DNA of 5,457 nt from an uncultured Bacilli bacterium (GCA_949840855.1 CATKYP010000071.1:1-5457), one strand, 5' to 3'. Positions 1 to 5,457 are shown, numbered from the stretch's first letter. Notes: a model not told the origin generated them from the letters alone. Made by a program: numbers and translations.

Positions 1-7
1 TTTTTTG

Positions 8-13
8 TATAAT
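8..13 (+). promoter_or_regulatory. Candidate -10 box of the parE-parC promoter
   Basis: A perfect TATAAT hexamer lies 44 nt before the parE start codon. Transcription would begin near base 20, giving a leader of about 38 nt that contains the ribosome binding site. The matching -35 box would lie before base 1, so the promoter cannot be confirmed. In AT-rich DNA a chance TATAAT is fairly common, which limits confidence. Confidence 0.4.
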
Positions 14-45
14 TAATATGACAATGATACTAAGTAAAATCTGAT

Positions 46-50
46 AGGAG
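46..50 (+). promoter_or_regulatory. Ribosome binding site that fixes the GTG start of parE
   Basis: AGGAG lies 7 nt before the GTG at 58-60. In the parE frame the only upstream codons before an in-frame stop (TAA at 31-33) are non-start codons, so GTG is the sole plausible start. The next in-frame ATG is residue 25 (in RPGMYIG) and would delete conserved N-terminal sequence. An out-of-frame ATG at 56-58 overlaps the GTG and reads only three codons before TAA at 65-67. Confidence 0.75.
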
Positions 51-57
51 TGATAAT

Positions 58-1968
58 GTGGCAGTAAAATATAATGAGGATTCAATTAAAATATTAGAAG
101 GATTAGAGGCAGTTAGAAAACGTCCAGGAATGTATATTGGGTCAACTGACAAAAGAGGTCTTCACCATTTAATATGGGAAATAGTAGATAATTCAATCGA
201 TGAAGCCATAAATGGTTTTGGAGATAATATCAAAATAACTATTCATGAAGACAAGTCAATAAGTGTAGAAGATGCGGGACGCGGTATGCCTGTTGGTATG
301 CACTCTTCAGGTCGTCCAACCCCAGAAGTAATTTTAACGATACTTCATGCAGGAGGTAAGTTTGAAAATTCAGGTTACAAAGTATCAGGTGGTCTTCACG
401 GAGTAGGTGCAAGCGTGGTTAATGCTCTATCAAAATATTTAGAAGCTACTATTTATCATGACAAAGGAATTTATTATATGCGTTGTGAAGATGGTGGCAA
501 TGTAACAGTACCATTAAAGAAAATAGGCCCTACCAACAAAACTGGAACACATATCCGTTTTTTACCTGATAGCGAAATATTTTCCTCAATTAATGTATCA
601 TACACAACAATATGTGAAAGAATGCAAGAATCAGCTTTTCTTTTAAAAGGTCTTACTATTGAAGTAACAGATGAATCATCTAATAGGCACTCTATATTTT
701 GTTATAAAAAGGGATTAGAAGAATTTGTAGAATACTTAAATAATGGAAAAAATACTCTTCATAAGGTCTTAAATCTATCAGGGACAAAAGATAGAATAGA
801 AGTAGATATTTCTATGCAATATACTGATACTTATAGTGAAAACATTGTCTCATTCGTAAATAACGTTAAAACAATAGACGGAGGATCTCACGAAGTAGGT
901 TTTAAAACAGCCTTAACAAGAATTTTTAATGATTATGCTAAAAGTAATGGTTTTATCAAAAACAAGGATTCATCTCTTGATGGAAGTGATGTAAGAGAAG
1001 GATTAACTGCTGTAATCTCTTTAAAAATACCAGAAGACTTGTTACAATTTGAAGGACAAACCAAATCCAAATTAGGAACACCTGAAGCAAGAAATGCAGT
1101 CGATTCTATTACAAATGAACAACTAAAACTTTTCCTTGAAGAAAATAAAATAATTGCAACAGAAATAATAAATAAATCATTAAAAAGTAAAATTGCAAGA
1201 GAAGCTGCTAGAAAAGCCAGAGAAGAAGCAAGAAAGGGTAAGAAAAACAATCCTAAAGAAAGAGCTTTATCAGGCAAATTAACACCTGCTCAGTCAAAAG
1301 ATAAAGATAAAAAGGAATTATTCTTAGTAGAGGGTGATTCTGCTGGTGGTTCTGCTAAACAAGGTAGAGACAGAAAATATCAAGCAATTCTGCCTTTGCG
1401 CGGTAAAGTTATTAACACAGAAAAGGCCAAAATGGAAGATATTTTAAAAAATGAAGAGATAAATACAATGATTTATACAATTGGAGCAGGCTATGGAGCA
1501 AGTTTTGATATAAGAGATTGTGAATATAGCAAAGTAATAATAATGAGCGATGCTGATGAAGATGGAGGGCACATACAATGTCTATTGCTAACCTTTTTCT
1601 ATCGTTTTATGAAGCCACTAATAGAAGATGGTAGATTATATATCGCTCTTCCCCCACTATTTAAAATAGATTATGGTAAAAATAAAGAAGCAGAATATGC
1701 ATATACTATTCAGGAAATGCAGGAAAAAGTAAAGGGCAAAAAATGTGAAGTTCAAAGATATAAAGGACTTGGTGAGATGGATGCTGATCAACTTTGTGAA
1801 ACAACAATGAAACCTGGTACTAGAACATTGATAAGAGTTAATATTAAAGATGCTCAACTTGCTGAAAAACGAGTTAGTGTATTAATGGGTGATGAGGTAG
1901 CACCTCGTAAAGAGTGGATTGAAGAAAATGTAGAATTTTCTCTAGAAGATGACTATAAAGTAGAGTAA
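58..1968 (+). CDS. parE: DNA topoisomerase IV subunit B (ParE)
   Basis: This is the ATPase subunit of topoisomerase IV, the cytoplasmic type IIA enzyme that unlinks daughter chromosomes and relaxes supercoils using ATP. The 636 residues are full length for a Gram-positive ParE. The GHKL ATPase domain (about 1-220) has the catalytic Glu in EIVDN (E41) with the metal-binding Asn45, the adenine-binding D72 in EDAGRG, and the ATP-lid glycines at 99-117. The transducer domain carries QTK at 334-336. The TOPRIM domain has EGDSAGGSA from E425 and the metal site D498/D500/D502, followed by RYKGLGEM at 567-574. PLRGKVINTEKA at 446-457 is the ParE form; GyrB usually reads PLRGKILNVEKA. The TOPRIM motif reads DADEDGGHI, where DAD(V/T)DGAHI is usual. 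Translation starts at GTG. The parC gene follows 14 nt downstream, which supports ParE over GyrB. Assignment rests on recalled similarity to Bacillus ParE. Confidence 0.97.
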   Translation: MAVKYNEDSIKILEGLEAVRKRPGMYIGSTDKRGLHHLIWEIVDNSIDEAINGFGDNIKITIHEDKSISVEDAGRGMPVGMHSSGRPTPEVILTILHAGGKFENSGYKVSGGLHGVGASVVNALSKYLEATIYHDKGIYYMRCEDGGNVTVPLKKIGPTNKTGTHIRFLPDSEIFSSINVSYTTICERMQESAFLLKGLTIEVTDESSNRHSIFCYKKGLEEFVEYLNNGKNTLHKVLNLSGTKDRIEVDISMQYTDTYSENIVSFVNNVKTIDGGSHEVGFKTALTRIFNDYAKSNGFIKNKDSSLDGSDVREGLTAVISLKIPEDLLQFEGQTKSKLGTPEARNAVDSITNEQLKLFLEENKIIATEIINKSLKSKIAREAARKAREEARKGKKNNPKERALSGKLTPAQSKDKDKKELFLVEGDSAGGSAKQGRDRKYQAILPLRGKVINTEKAKMEDILKNEEINTMIYTIGAGYGASFDIRDCEYSKVIIMSDADEDGGHIQCLLLTFFYRFMKPLIEDGRLYIALPPLFKIDYGKNKEAEYAYTIQEMQEKVKGKKCEVQRYKGLGEMDADQLCETTMKPGTRTLIRVNIKDAQLAEKRVSVLMGDEVAPRKEWIEENVEFSLEDDYKVE

Positions 1969-1982
1969 AAGTAGGTGAAATT

Positions 1983-4514
1983 ATGGCGAAAAAAACGGAA
2001 GCACAGGAGATAATTGAAAAAATTGAAGAATATACTCTTGAAGATATTATGGGAAAACGTTTTGGAAGTTATTCAAAGTATATTATTCAAGAGCGTGCTA
2101 TTCCTGATGCAAGAGATGGATTAAAACCTGTTCAAAGAAGAATTTTATATTCAATGTACCATGAAAAAAACACTTATGATAAACCATATAAGAAAAGTGC
2201 CTCAACCGTTGGAGATGTTATTGGAAAATATCATCCACATGGAGATACTTCAATTTATGATGCAATGGTACATATGAGTCAAAATTGGAAAGCTAGAAAT
2301 CCATATATTGATATGCACGGTAATAATGGTAGTATAGACGGTGACAGCCCAGCGGCTTATCGTTATACTGAAGCTAGACTTTCTAAGATTAGTAATGAGG
2401 TAGTAAGAGACTTAGACAAAGACACAGTAGAGTTTGCCCCTAACTTTGATGATTCAAAAACAGAGCCTACTGTAATGCCAACAAGATTTCCCGCTCTTCT
2501 TGTAAATGGCTCAACTGGAATTTCAGCAGGATATGCAACAAATATTCCTCCTCATAATTTAAACGAAGTAATAGATGCTACCATTCATAGAATAGATAAT
2601 CCAACTAGCACCTTAGAAGAATTAATGGCTTATATAAAAGGTCCAGACTTTCCAACAGGAGCTATTATTGAAGGGAAGAAAGGACTAATAGATGCTTACA
2701 CAACTGGTAGAGGAAAGATAATTGTTCGTGCTAAAACCACTTTTGAAGAGTCTAGTGGAAAAACCTCTATTATAATTACAGAGATACCATATGAAGTTAA
2801 TAAAGCACTTCTTGTTAAAAAGATTGATGATATAAGAATAGAAAAAAAAATCGAAGGAATTGCTGAAGTAAGAGATGAGTCAGCAAGTGATATTAGAATT
2901 GCAATAGACTTAAAAAAAGGCGCTAACAAAGACTTAATTTTAAATTACTTATTTAAAAATACTGATATGCAGTCAAGCTATAACTTTAATATGATTGCTA
3001 TAGTAAATAAATGTCCTAAACAGCTAGGATTAGAAGGAATGTTAGATGCTTTTATTTCTCATCAAAAAGAAGTCGTAACAAGAAGAACTAAGTTTGATCT
3101 TTTAACAGCCGAAAAACGTTTGCATATAGTAGAAGGACTTATTAAATGTTTATCTATTTTAGATGAAGTAATAAAAGTAATTCGTGCTAGTAAAAATAAA
3201 AGTGATGCTAAAGATAATCTTGTAGAGGAATTCTCATTCACTTATGAACAAGCTGAAGCAATAGTTATATTACAACTTTATAGACTTACTAATACTGATG
3301 TAAAAGAATTAGAAGAAGAACTAGAAAAGTTAAGAAAGATAGTAGCAGGACTTACCAAAATACTTAATAGTGAAACTGCTCTAAAAAAAGTTATGAAGCA
3401 AGAACTTACCAAAATAAAGGAAGAATACAACACTCCAAGAATTACAGAAATTAGAGACGAAATAACGGAAATTAAAATTGATACTACAGAAATGATAAAT
3501 AAAGAAGATGTTATAGTGTCACTTTCTAAAGATGGATATATCAAAAGAACTAGTTTTAGAAGTTATCAAGCATCAAATGAGAGTCCAACTATTAAGGAAA
3601 ATGACTTTATAATAGGATTGTTTGAAATGAATACTTTAGATACATTATTAGTATTTACATCTTATGGTAATTATTTACACATTCCTGTTCATATGATTCC
3701 AGACTTGAAGTGGAAGGATATGGGAAAACATATTTCTAACATAATAGTTGTAGAAGAAGGGGAAGAAATAATATCTTGTATTCCAGCCTATGATTTTAAG
3801 AAAAACATAAATATAATTTTAGCAAGTAAAAATGGTATAGTTAAACGTTCTGAACTTAAAGATTTCAAATTAAGTCGCTATTCTAAACCAACAAGTTGTA
3901 TGAAATTAAAAGAAAAAGACATTTTAATAGATGCAATTATAGAAGAAAAAGAAAACATTTTCATAAGTACTAAAAATGGCTATGGACTATCTTTTAAAAA
4001 TTCTGAAATACCAATAGTTGGAGTTAAAGCAGCAGGAGTAAAAGGTATTACTTTAAAAGATGACGAAGTAATAAGTATTAATAATTTTTCATATTTGACA
4101 GATGAATATTTAACTGTAGTAACTAGAGAGTCAACTGGAAAAAGAGTTAGATTAAACGAATTAGACTTATCAACCAGAACAAGAAAAGGATTACTTCTTT
4201 TAAGAGAAGTTAAATCAAAGCCATATAAATTACTTAAAACATTTGTCGTTGACAATAAATCTCACATAGGACTAAAATCTAAAGAAATAAGCGAATTCAA
4301 ATTAACAGAATTACCAATACTAGACAGATATTCAATAGGAAAGGAACTAGTAAAAGAGCCTAGTACCAATGCCTTTATAGTCAGGGAATTAATCCGTTCA
4401 AATCAGAGAGAAGATGAAATAAAAATAATAGAAGAAATAGAGCCTAAAAAGGATAAAATAGACCTAAATGAAATAGATAATAGACTACTAACAATAGATG
4501 ACTTCATTAAATAA
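1983..4514 (+). CDS. parC: DNA topoisomerase IV subunit A (ParC)
   Basis: This is the DNA-cleaving subunit, which pairs with ParE to form the A2B2 topoisomerase IV. The winged-helix and tower region (about 20-365) carries HPHGD (84-88), the catalytic tyrosine Y128 preceded by R127, and the DNA-bending Ile188 in NIPPHN. A long coiled-coil and exit-gate region covers about 367-490, including the conserved RLT at 434-436. The C-terminal beta-pinwheel starts near 505. The GyrA box (QRRGGKG type) is absent from the first blade, where the sequence reads SYQASNES; this fits ParC and argues against GyrA. At 843 residues it is longer than Bacillus subtilis ParC (about 806), mainly through a charged tail at about 803-843 ending in TIDDFIK. 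The quinolone-site residues are T89 and D93. AGGTGA at 1973-1978 lies 4 nt before the ATG. The 14-nt gap from parE implies one transcript. Confidence 0.97.
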   Translation: MAKKTEAQEIIEKIEEYTLEDIMGKRFGSYSKYIIQERAIPDARDGLKPVQRRILYSMYHEKNTYDKPYKKSASTVGDVIGKYHPHGDTSIYDAMVHMSQNWKARNPYIDMHGNNGSIDGDSPAAYRYTEARLSKISNEVVRDLDKDTVEFAPNFDDSKTEPTVMPTRFPALLVNGSTGISAGYATNIPPHNLNEVIDATIHRIDNPTSTLEELMAYIKGPDFPTGAIIEGKKGLIDAYTTGRGKIIVRAKTTFEESSGKTSIIITEIPYEVNKALLVKKIDDIRIEKKIEGIAEVRDESASDIRIAIDLKKGANKDLILNYLFKNTDMQSSYNFNMIAIVNKCPKQLGLEGMLDAFISHQKEVVTRRTKFDLLTAEKRLHIVEGLIKCLSILDEVIKVIRASKNKSDAKDNLVEEFSFTYEQAEAIVILQLYRLTNTDVKELEEELEKLRKIVAGLTKILNSETALKKVMKQELTKIKEEYNTPRITEIRDEITEIKIDTTEMINKEDVIVSLSKDGYIKRTSFRSYQASNESPTIKENDFIIGLFEMNTLDTLLVFTSYGNYLHIPVHMIPDLKWKDMGKHISNIIVVEEGEEIISCIPAYDFKKNINIILASKNGIVKRSELKDFKLSRYSKPTSCMKLKEKDILIDAIIEEKENIFISTKNGYGLSFKNSEIPIVGVKAAGVKGITLKDDEVISINNFSYLTDEYLTVVTRESTGKRVRLNELDLSTRTRKGLLLLREVKSKPYKLLKTFVVDNKSHIGLKSKEISEFKLTELPILDRYSIGKELVKEPSTNAFIVRELIRSNQREDEIKIIEEIEPKKDKIDLNEIDNRLLTIDDFIK

Positions 4515-4523
4515 GTCTTTTTC

Positions 4524-4587
4524 TTTTCAAAAAAATTATAGCAATAAAGAATCTTTTATCGTATGATGCATATAATTATATAGGTGA
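4524..4587 (+). promoter_or_regulatory. parC-ylbD gap with weak promoter-like boxes and the ylbD ribosome binding site
   Basis: The gap between parC and the YlbD gene is 77 nt. TATAAT at 4571-4576 is a perfect -10 box but lacks a good -35, and it would start RNA at about 4583, inside the ribosome binding site. A second pair, TTTTCA (4524-4529) and AAGAAT (4547-4552) spaced 17 nt, gives a sensible start near 4559 but matches poorly. AGGTGA at 4582-4587, 4 nt before the ATG, is identical in sequence and spacing to the parC site. I find no convincing terminator hairpin, so read-through from parC is likely. Confidence 0.25.
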
Positions 4588-4591
4588 TTAT

Positions 4592-4960
4592 ATGTCTAAA
4601 GATAATTTTAAAGATTTTGCTCGTCTTCATCCATCTCTAGCTAGCCATGTAAATAAAAATAATACTACTTGGCAAAAACTTTATGAGTTATATGATATTT
4701 ATGGAGAAAATAGTCCAGTTTGGGATGAATTTTTTACATCTAAAACAGCTAGTGTTGTTCCAAGTGTTTCTCCTACAAAGGATGTTACTATTTCTGACTT
4801 AATGAATACAATTAAAAGTGTTGATTTGGAAACCGTTCAAAAAGGGATAGCCAATATTCAAAAAACAATAGGACTACTTCAAGATATGGGCCTTGGAAGC
4901 ACTAAAACTAGTGTACCAACATATGAACCTAGACCAATGTATAAATATTTTGAGGACTAA
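4592..4960 (+). CDS. ylbD: YlbD-family protein (named as a putative spore coat protein in Bacillus)
   Basis: This small soluble protein of 122 residues resembles Bacillus YlbD. The N-terminal block (about 5-48) has the family pattern: FxxFxxxHP (F6, F9, HP at 13-14), TWQxLYExY (25-33), a Gly in YGENSPVW (37-44), then an aromatic pair (FF 47-48). A Ser/Pro/Thr-rich linker follows at about 49-64, then a predicted helix at about 67-95 (DLMNTIKSVDLETVQKGI and on). The C-terminus YEPRPMYKYFED is rich in aromatic residues and also looks conserved. There is no signal peptide or membrane segment. In Bacillus the family is labelled a coat protein, but its biochemical role is not established, and nothing in this window shows that the host makes spores. 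It is coupled to the next gene by a one-base overlap. The start is supported by AGGTGA 4 nt upstream. The family call is from memory of Bacillus YlbD. Confidence 0.8.
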   Translation: MSKDNFKDFARLHPSLASHVNKNNTTWQKLYELYDIYGENSPVWDEFFTSKTASVVPSVSPTKDVTISDLMNTIKSVDLETVQKGIANIQKTIGLLQDMGLGSTKTSVPTYEPRPMYKYFED

Positions 4961-5181
4961 TGCAAGTAGAAGCTAGAATACTTATTAATAACAATCCAAA
5001 TCTAAAAAGATATTTAAAAGAACATTCCTATTGGTATAAATATTTAAATAGAAGTCCACGTTTTTTGAAGGATATGGAAGAAGAGATGAAAAAAGAGTAT
5101 AAACTAACTCCAGAAGATAGAATTGAAAAAATAGGAGAAAGTCTTAGCTTAGTGTCCAACTTATTATCAGTCTTAAAATAA
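4960..5181 (+). CDS. ylbE: YlbE-like protein of unknown function
   Basis: This protein of 73 residues matches the YlbE-like family, which in Bacilli lies directly after ylbD. The visible core is NPNLKRYLKEHSYWYKYLNR (13-32), where Bacillus YlbE has a similar NPxLxxYLRExPxWYRxLxRxP pattern. A charged helix follows (about 36-46), then a hydrophobic helix at about 53-72 ending in LLSVLK. It is predicted to be soluble and mostly helical, with no signal peptide. Its ATG (4960-4962) shares an A with the ylbD stop codon (TAATG), and GAGG at 4952-4955 lies inside the last ylbD codons. Ribosomes finishing ylbD could therefore restart here, which implies that the two proteins are made in balanced amounts. 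No biochemical function is known to me. The short distance from GAGG to the ATG (4 nt) fits coupling better than independent initiation. Confidence 0.8.
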   Translation: MQVEARILINNNPNLKRYLKEHSYWYKYLNRSPRFLKDMEEEMKKEYKLTPEDRIEKIGESLSLVSNLLSVLK

Positions 5182-5211
5182 CTATATTTTATTTATTATA
5201 AATAGTTTTTT
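5180..5211 (+). terminator. Candidate weak intrinsic terminator after ylbE
   Basis: AACTAT (5180-5185) pairs with ATAGTT (5202-5207), and the loop contains a further possible stem, ATTTA/TAAAT (5191-5195 with 5199-5203; only one of the two can form fully). A run of six T follows at 5206-5211. The stem has almost no G-C pairs and overlaps the ylbE stop codon, so it would be a weak terminator. Its position between the ylbD-ylbE unit and a new promoter is the best argument for it. Confidence 0.45.
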
Positions 5212-5239
5212 AAAATCAATAAAAATTCAATCATATACA

Positions 5240-5293
5240 AAATTAATTTTTTTCTAAAAAAGCATTGCATTTTTTGTCGAATTCTGCTATATT
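5240..5293 (+). promoter_or_regulatory. Sigma-A-type promoter with extended -10 and upstream A/T tracts
   Basis: TTGCAT (5265-5270) is separated by exactly 17 nt from TATATT (5288-5293). TGC at 5285-5287 supplies an extended -10. Tracts of T and A at about 5240-5260 resemble an UP element. RNA should start at about base 5300, where the first of three consecutive hairpins begins. This is the best-supported promoter in the window. It separates the downstream gene from the ylbD-ylbE transcript. Confidence 0.75.
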
Positions 5294-5322
5294 ATAGATG
5301 TGAACAAGTTAGATATTCTAAT

Positions 5323-5364
5323 ATGTTCATAAGGAGATACTTGTTTGTGCGTATCACCTTCTAA
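5323..5364 (+). CDS. Possible leader peptide MFIRRYLFVRITF (uORF)
   Basis: ATG at 5323 opens a 13-codon frame ending in TAA at 5362-5364. Two later starts in the same frame, TTG at 5341 and GTG at 5347, follow AAGGAG (5331-5336) by 4 and 10 nt and would give seven or five residues (the shortest being MRITF). The ATG itself has no clear ribosome binding site, so the GTG start is the most plausible. The stop codon overlaps the first arm of the terminator hairpin (5363-5372), so a ribosome paused at the last codons would cover that arm. The peptide is basic and hydrophobic. A frame this short can occur by chance; the case for it is the ribosome binding site plus the placement of its stop. Confidence 0.35.
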   Translation: MFIRRYLFVRITF

Positions 5365-5401
5365 GCATTCGATGTATATTATACTCGAATGCTTCTTTTT
5401 T
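5363..5401 (+). terminator. Strong intrinsic terminator before the last gene (likely attenuator)
   Basis: A perfect 10-bp stem joins AAGCATTCGA (5363-5372) to TCGAATGCTT (5385-5394). After a bulged T it continues with GTAT/ATAC around an ATT loop. Then follow one C and six T (5396-5401). This is the clearest terminator in the window. It stops one base short of AAGGAG at 5402-5407, the ribosome binding site of the next gene, and lies downstream of its own promoter. Transcripts must therefore pass it to express that gene. Confidence 0.9.
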
Positions 5402-5411
5402 AAGGAGTTAT

Positions 5412-5457
5412 ATGAAAGATTTATACAATTTAGTATTAGACTTTGAAAATAATTTAG
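5412..5457 (+). CDS. 5' end of an unidentified gene, cut by the window edge
   Basis: ATG at 5412 follows AAGGAG (5402-5407) by 4 nt. Fifteen codons are visible, beginning MKDLYNLVLDFENNL, with no stop before the window ends. This is too little to identify a family. The gene order ylbD-ylbE-ylbF in Bacillus makes a YlbF-like protein conceivable, but the 15 residues neither support nor exclude it, and the separate promoter and attenuator argue for independent control. The strong ribosome binding site and the position just after the leader terminator are the evidence that it is a real gene. Confidence 0.7.
   Translation, partial: MKDLYNLVLDFENNL

Larger units (their letters stand above)
5300..5401 (+). 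ncRNA. Structured leader RNA of three tandem hairpins (attenuator or small RNA)
   Basis: The predicted transcript folds with almost no unpaired bases. Hairpin 1 (5301-5329) has six outer pairs (TGAACA/TGTTCA), an A-A mismatch, one G-U pair, five inner pairs and a TAT loop. Hairpin 2 (5331-5360) pairs AAGGAGATAC with GTATCACCTT, nine pairs and one A-A mismatch around a 10-nt loop. Hairpin 3 (5363-5394) is the terminator. Hairpin 2 hides an AAGGAG ribosome binding site. The RNA ends directly at the ribosome binding site of the next gene, the usual layout of a leader attenuator. I see no conserved core of a riboswitch class that I know, and no segment able to form a strong alternative to the terminator stem. 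A stand-alone RNA of about 100 nt is the other reading. Confidence 0.65.

Noticed and set aside
933..1277. Minus-strand frame of 114 codons inside parE
   Set aside because: It lies opposite strongly conserved ParE sequence (QTKSKLG and the Lys/Ala-rich linker), has no ribosome binding site that I can find, and its Leu/Phe/Ser-rich composition is what the complement of Lys/Glu-rich codons gives.
1657..1857. Minus-strand frame of 66 codons inside parE
   Set aside because: It is Phe/Ile-rich, low-complexity sequence opposite the conserved ParE C-terminal region, so it is an antisense shadow.
2696..2929. Minus-strand frame of 77 codons inside parC
   Set aside because: It is opposite the conserved ParC tower region, and its Ile/Leu/Ser bias is typical of an antisense artefact.
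3278..3544. Minus-strand frame of 88 codons inside parC that looks membrane-like
   Set aside because: The apparent hydrophobic Ser/Ile/Leu stretches are the complement of Glu/Lys-rich coiled-coil codons in ParC.
3980..4255. Minus-strand frame of 91 codons inside parC
   Set aside because: It is antisense to conserved beta-pinwheel blades (VGVKAAGVKG region), with no independent start signals.
58..4514. Gyrase (GyrB/GyrA) instead of topoisomerase IV
   Set aside because: PLRGKVINTEKA in the B subunit, the missing GyrA box in the A subunit, and the parE-then-parC order with a 14-nt gap all favour topoisomerase IV.
4541..4560. Near-palindrome AAAG-AAT-CTTT considered as the parC terminator
   Set aside because: The stem is only four pairs, and although it is followed by a T it lacks a proper T-run and G-C content, so it is too weak to call.
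5300..5401. T-box, SAM-III (SMK box), preQ1 or ylbH-leader RNA
   Set aside because: The element is too short for a T-box and has no T-box sequence; I see no preQ1 or SMK core; and the downstream residues do not look like YlbH/RsmD, so the nearby ylb genes are not enough to call the ylbH leader.

Overview
The window is AT-rich DNA that looks like a low-GC Firmicute (Bacilli, or a Mollicutes-related gut lineage). Three things point there: an adjacent parE-parC pair of the Gram-positive type, a ylbD-ylbE pair known from Bacilli, and AGGAG/AGGTGA-type ribosome binding sites. Tryptophan is TGG and all four complete genes end in TAA, so nothing suggests the Mycoplasma code in which TGA means Trp. 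Every gene reads on the + strand. The placement rests on protein and motif recognition from memory; no database search was run.

Layout. Bases 1-57 are the end of a promoter region and the leader of parE. Bases 58-1968 are parE and 1983-4514 are parC, 14 nt apart and almost certainly one operon; together they encode the whole topoisomerase IV A2B2 enzyme. A 77-nt gap follows without a clear terminator. Then come a YlbD-family gene (4592-4960) and a YlbE-family gene (4960-5181), which share one base in a TAATG overlap. A weak AT-rich hairpin with a T-run at 5180-5211 probably ends this transcript.

The most interesting part is 5212-5457. A good sigma-A-type promoter (TTGCAT, 17 nt, TGC-TATATT) preceded by A/T tracts should start a transcript near 5300. 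The next 100 bases fold almost completely into three consecutive hairpins. The second hairpin buries an AAGGAG sequence, and the third is a textbook intrinsic terminator that ends at the ribosome binding site of the next gene. A short reading frame (up to 13 residues, MFIRRYLFVRITF) runs through hairpins 1 and 2, and its stop codon overlaps the first arm of the terminator. This is the layout expected of a ribosome-controlled attenuator, although a free-standing small RNA is also possible. I do not recognise it as a known riboswitch class. The gene it would control is cut by the window edge after 15 codons and cannot be identified.

How the parts work together: parE and parC supply chromosome decatenation. 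ylbD and ylbE are small conserved proteins of uncertain job that are merely neighbours, and in Bacillus subtilis they are not next to parC. The 3' leader starts a new, separately regulated transcription unit.
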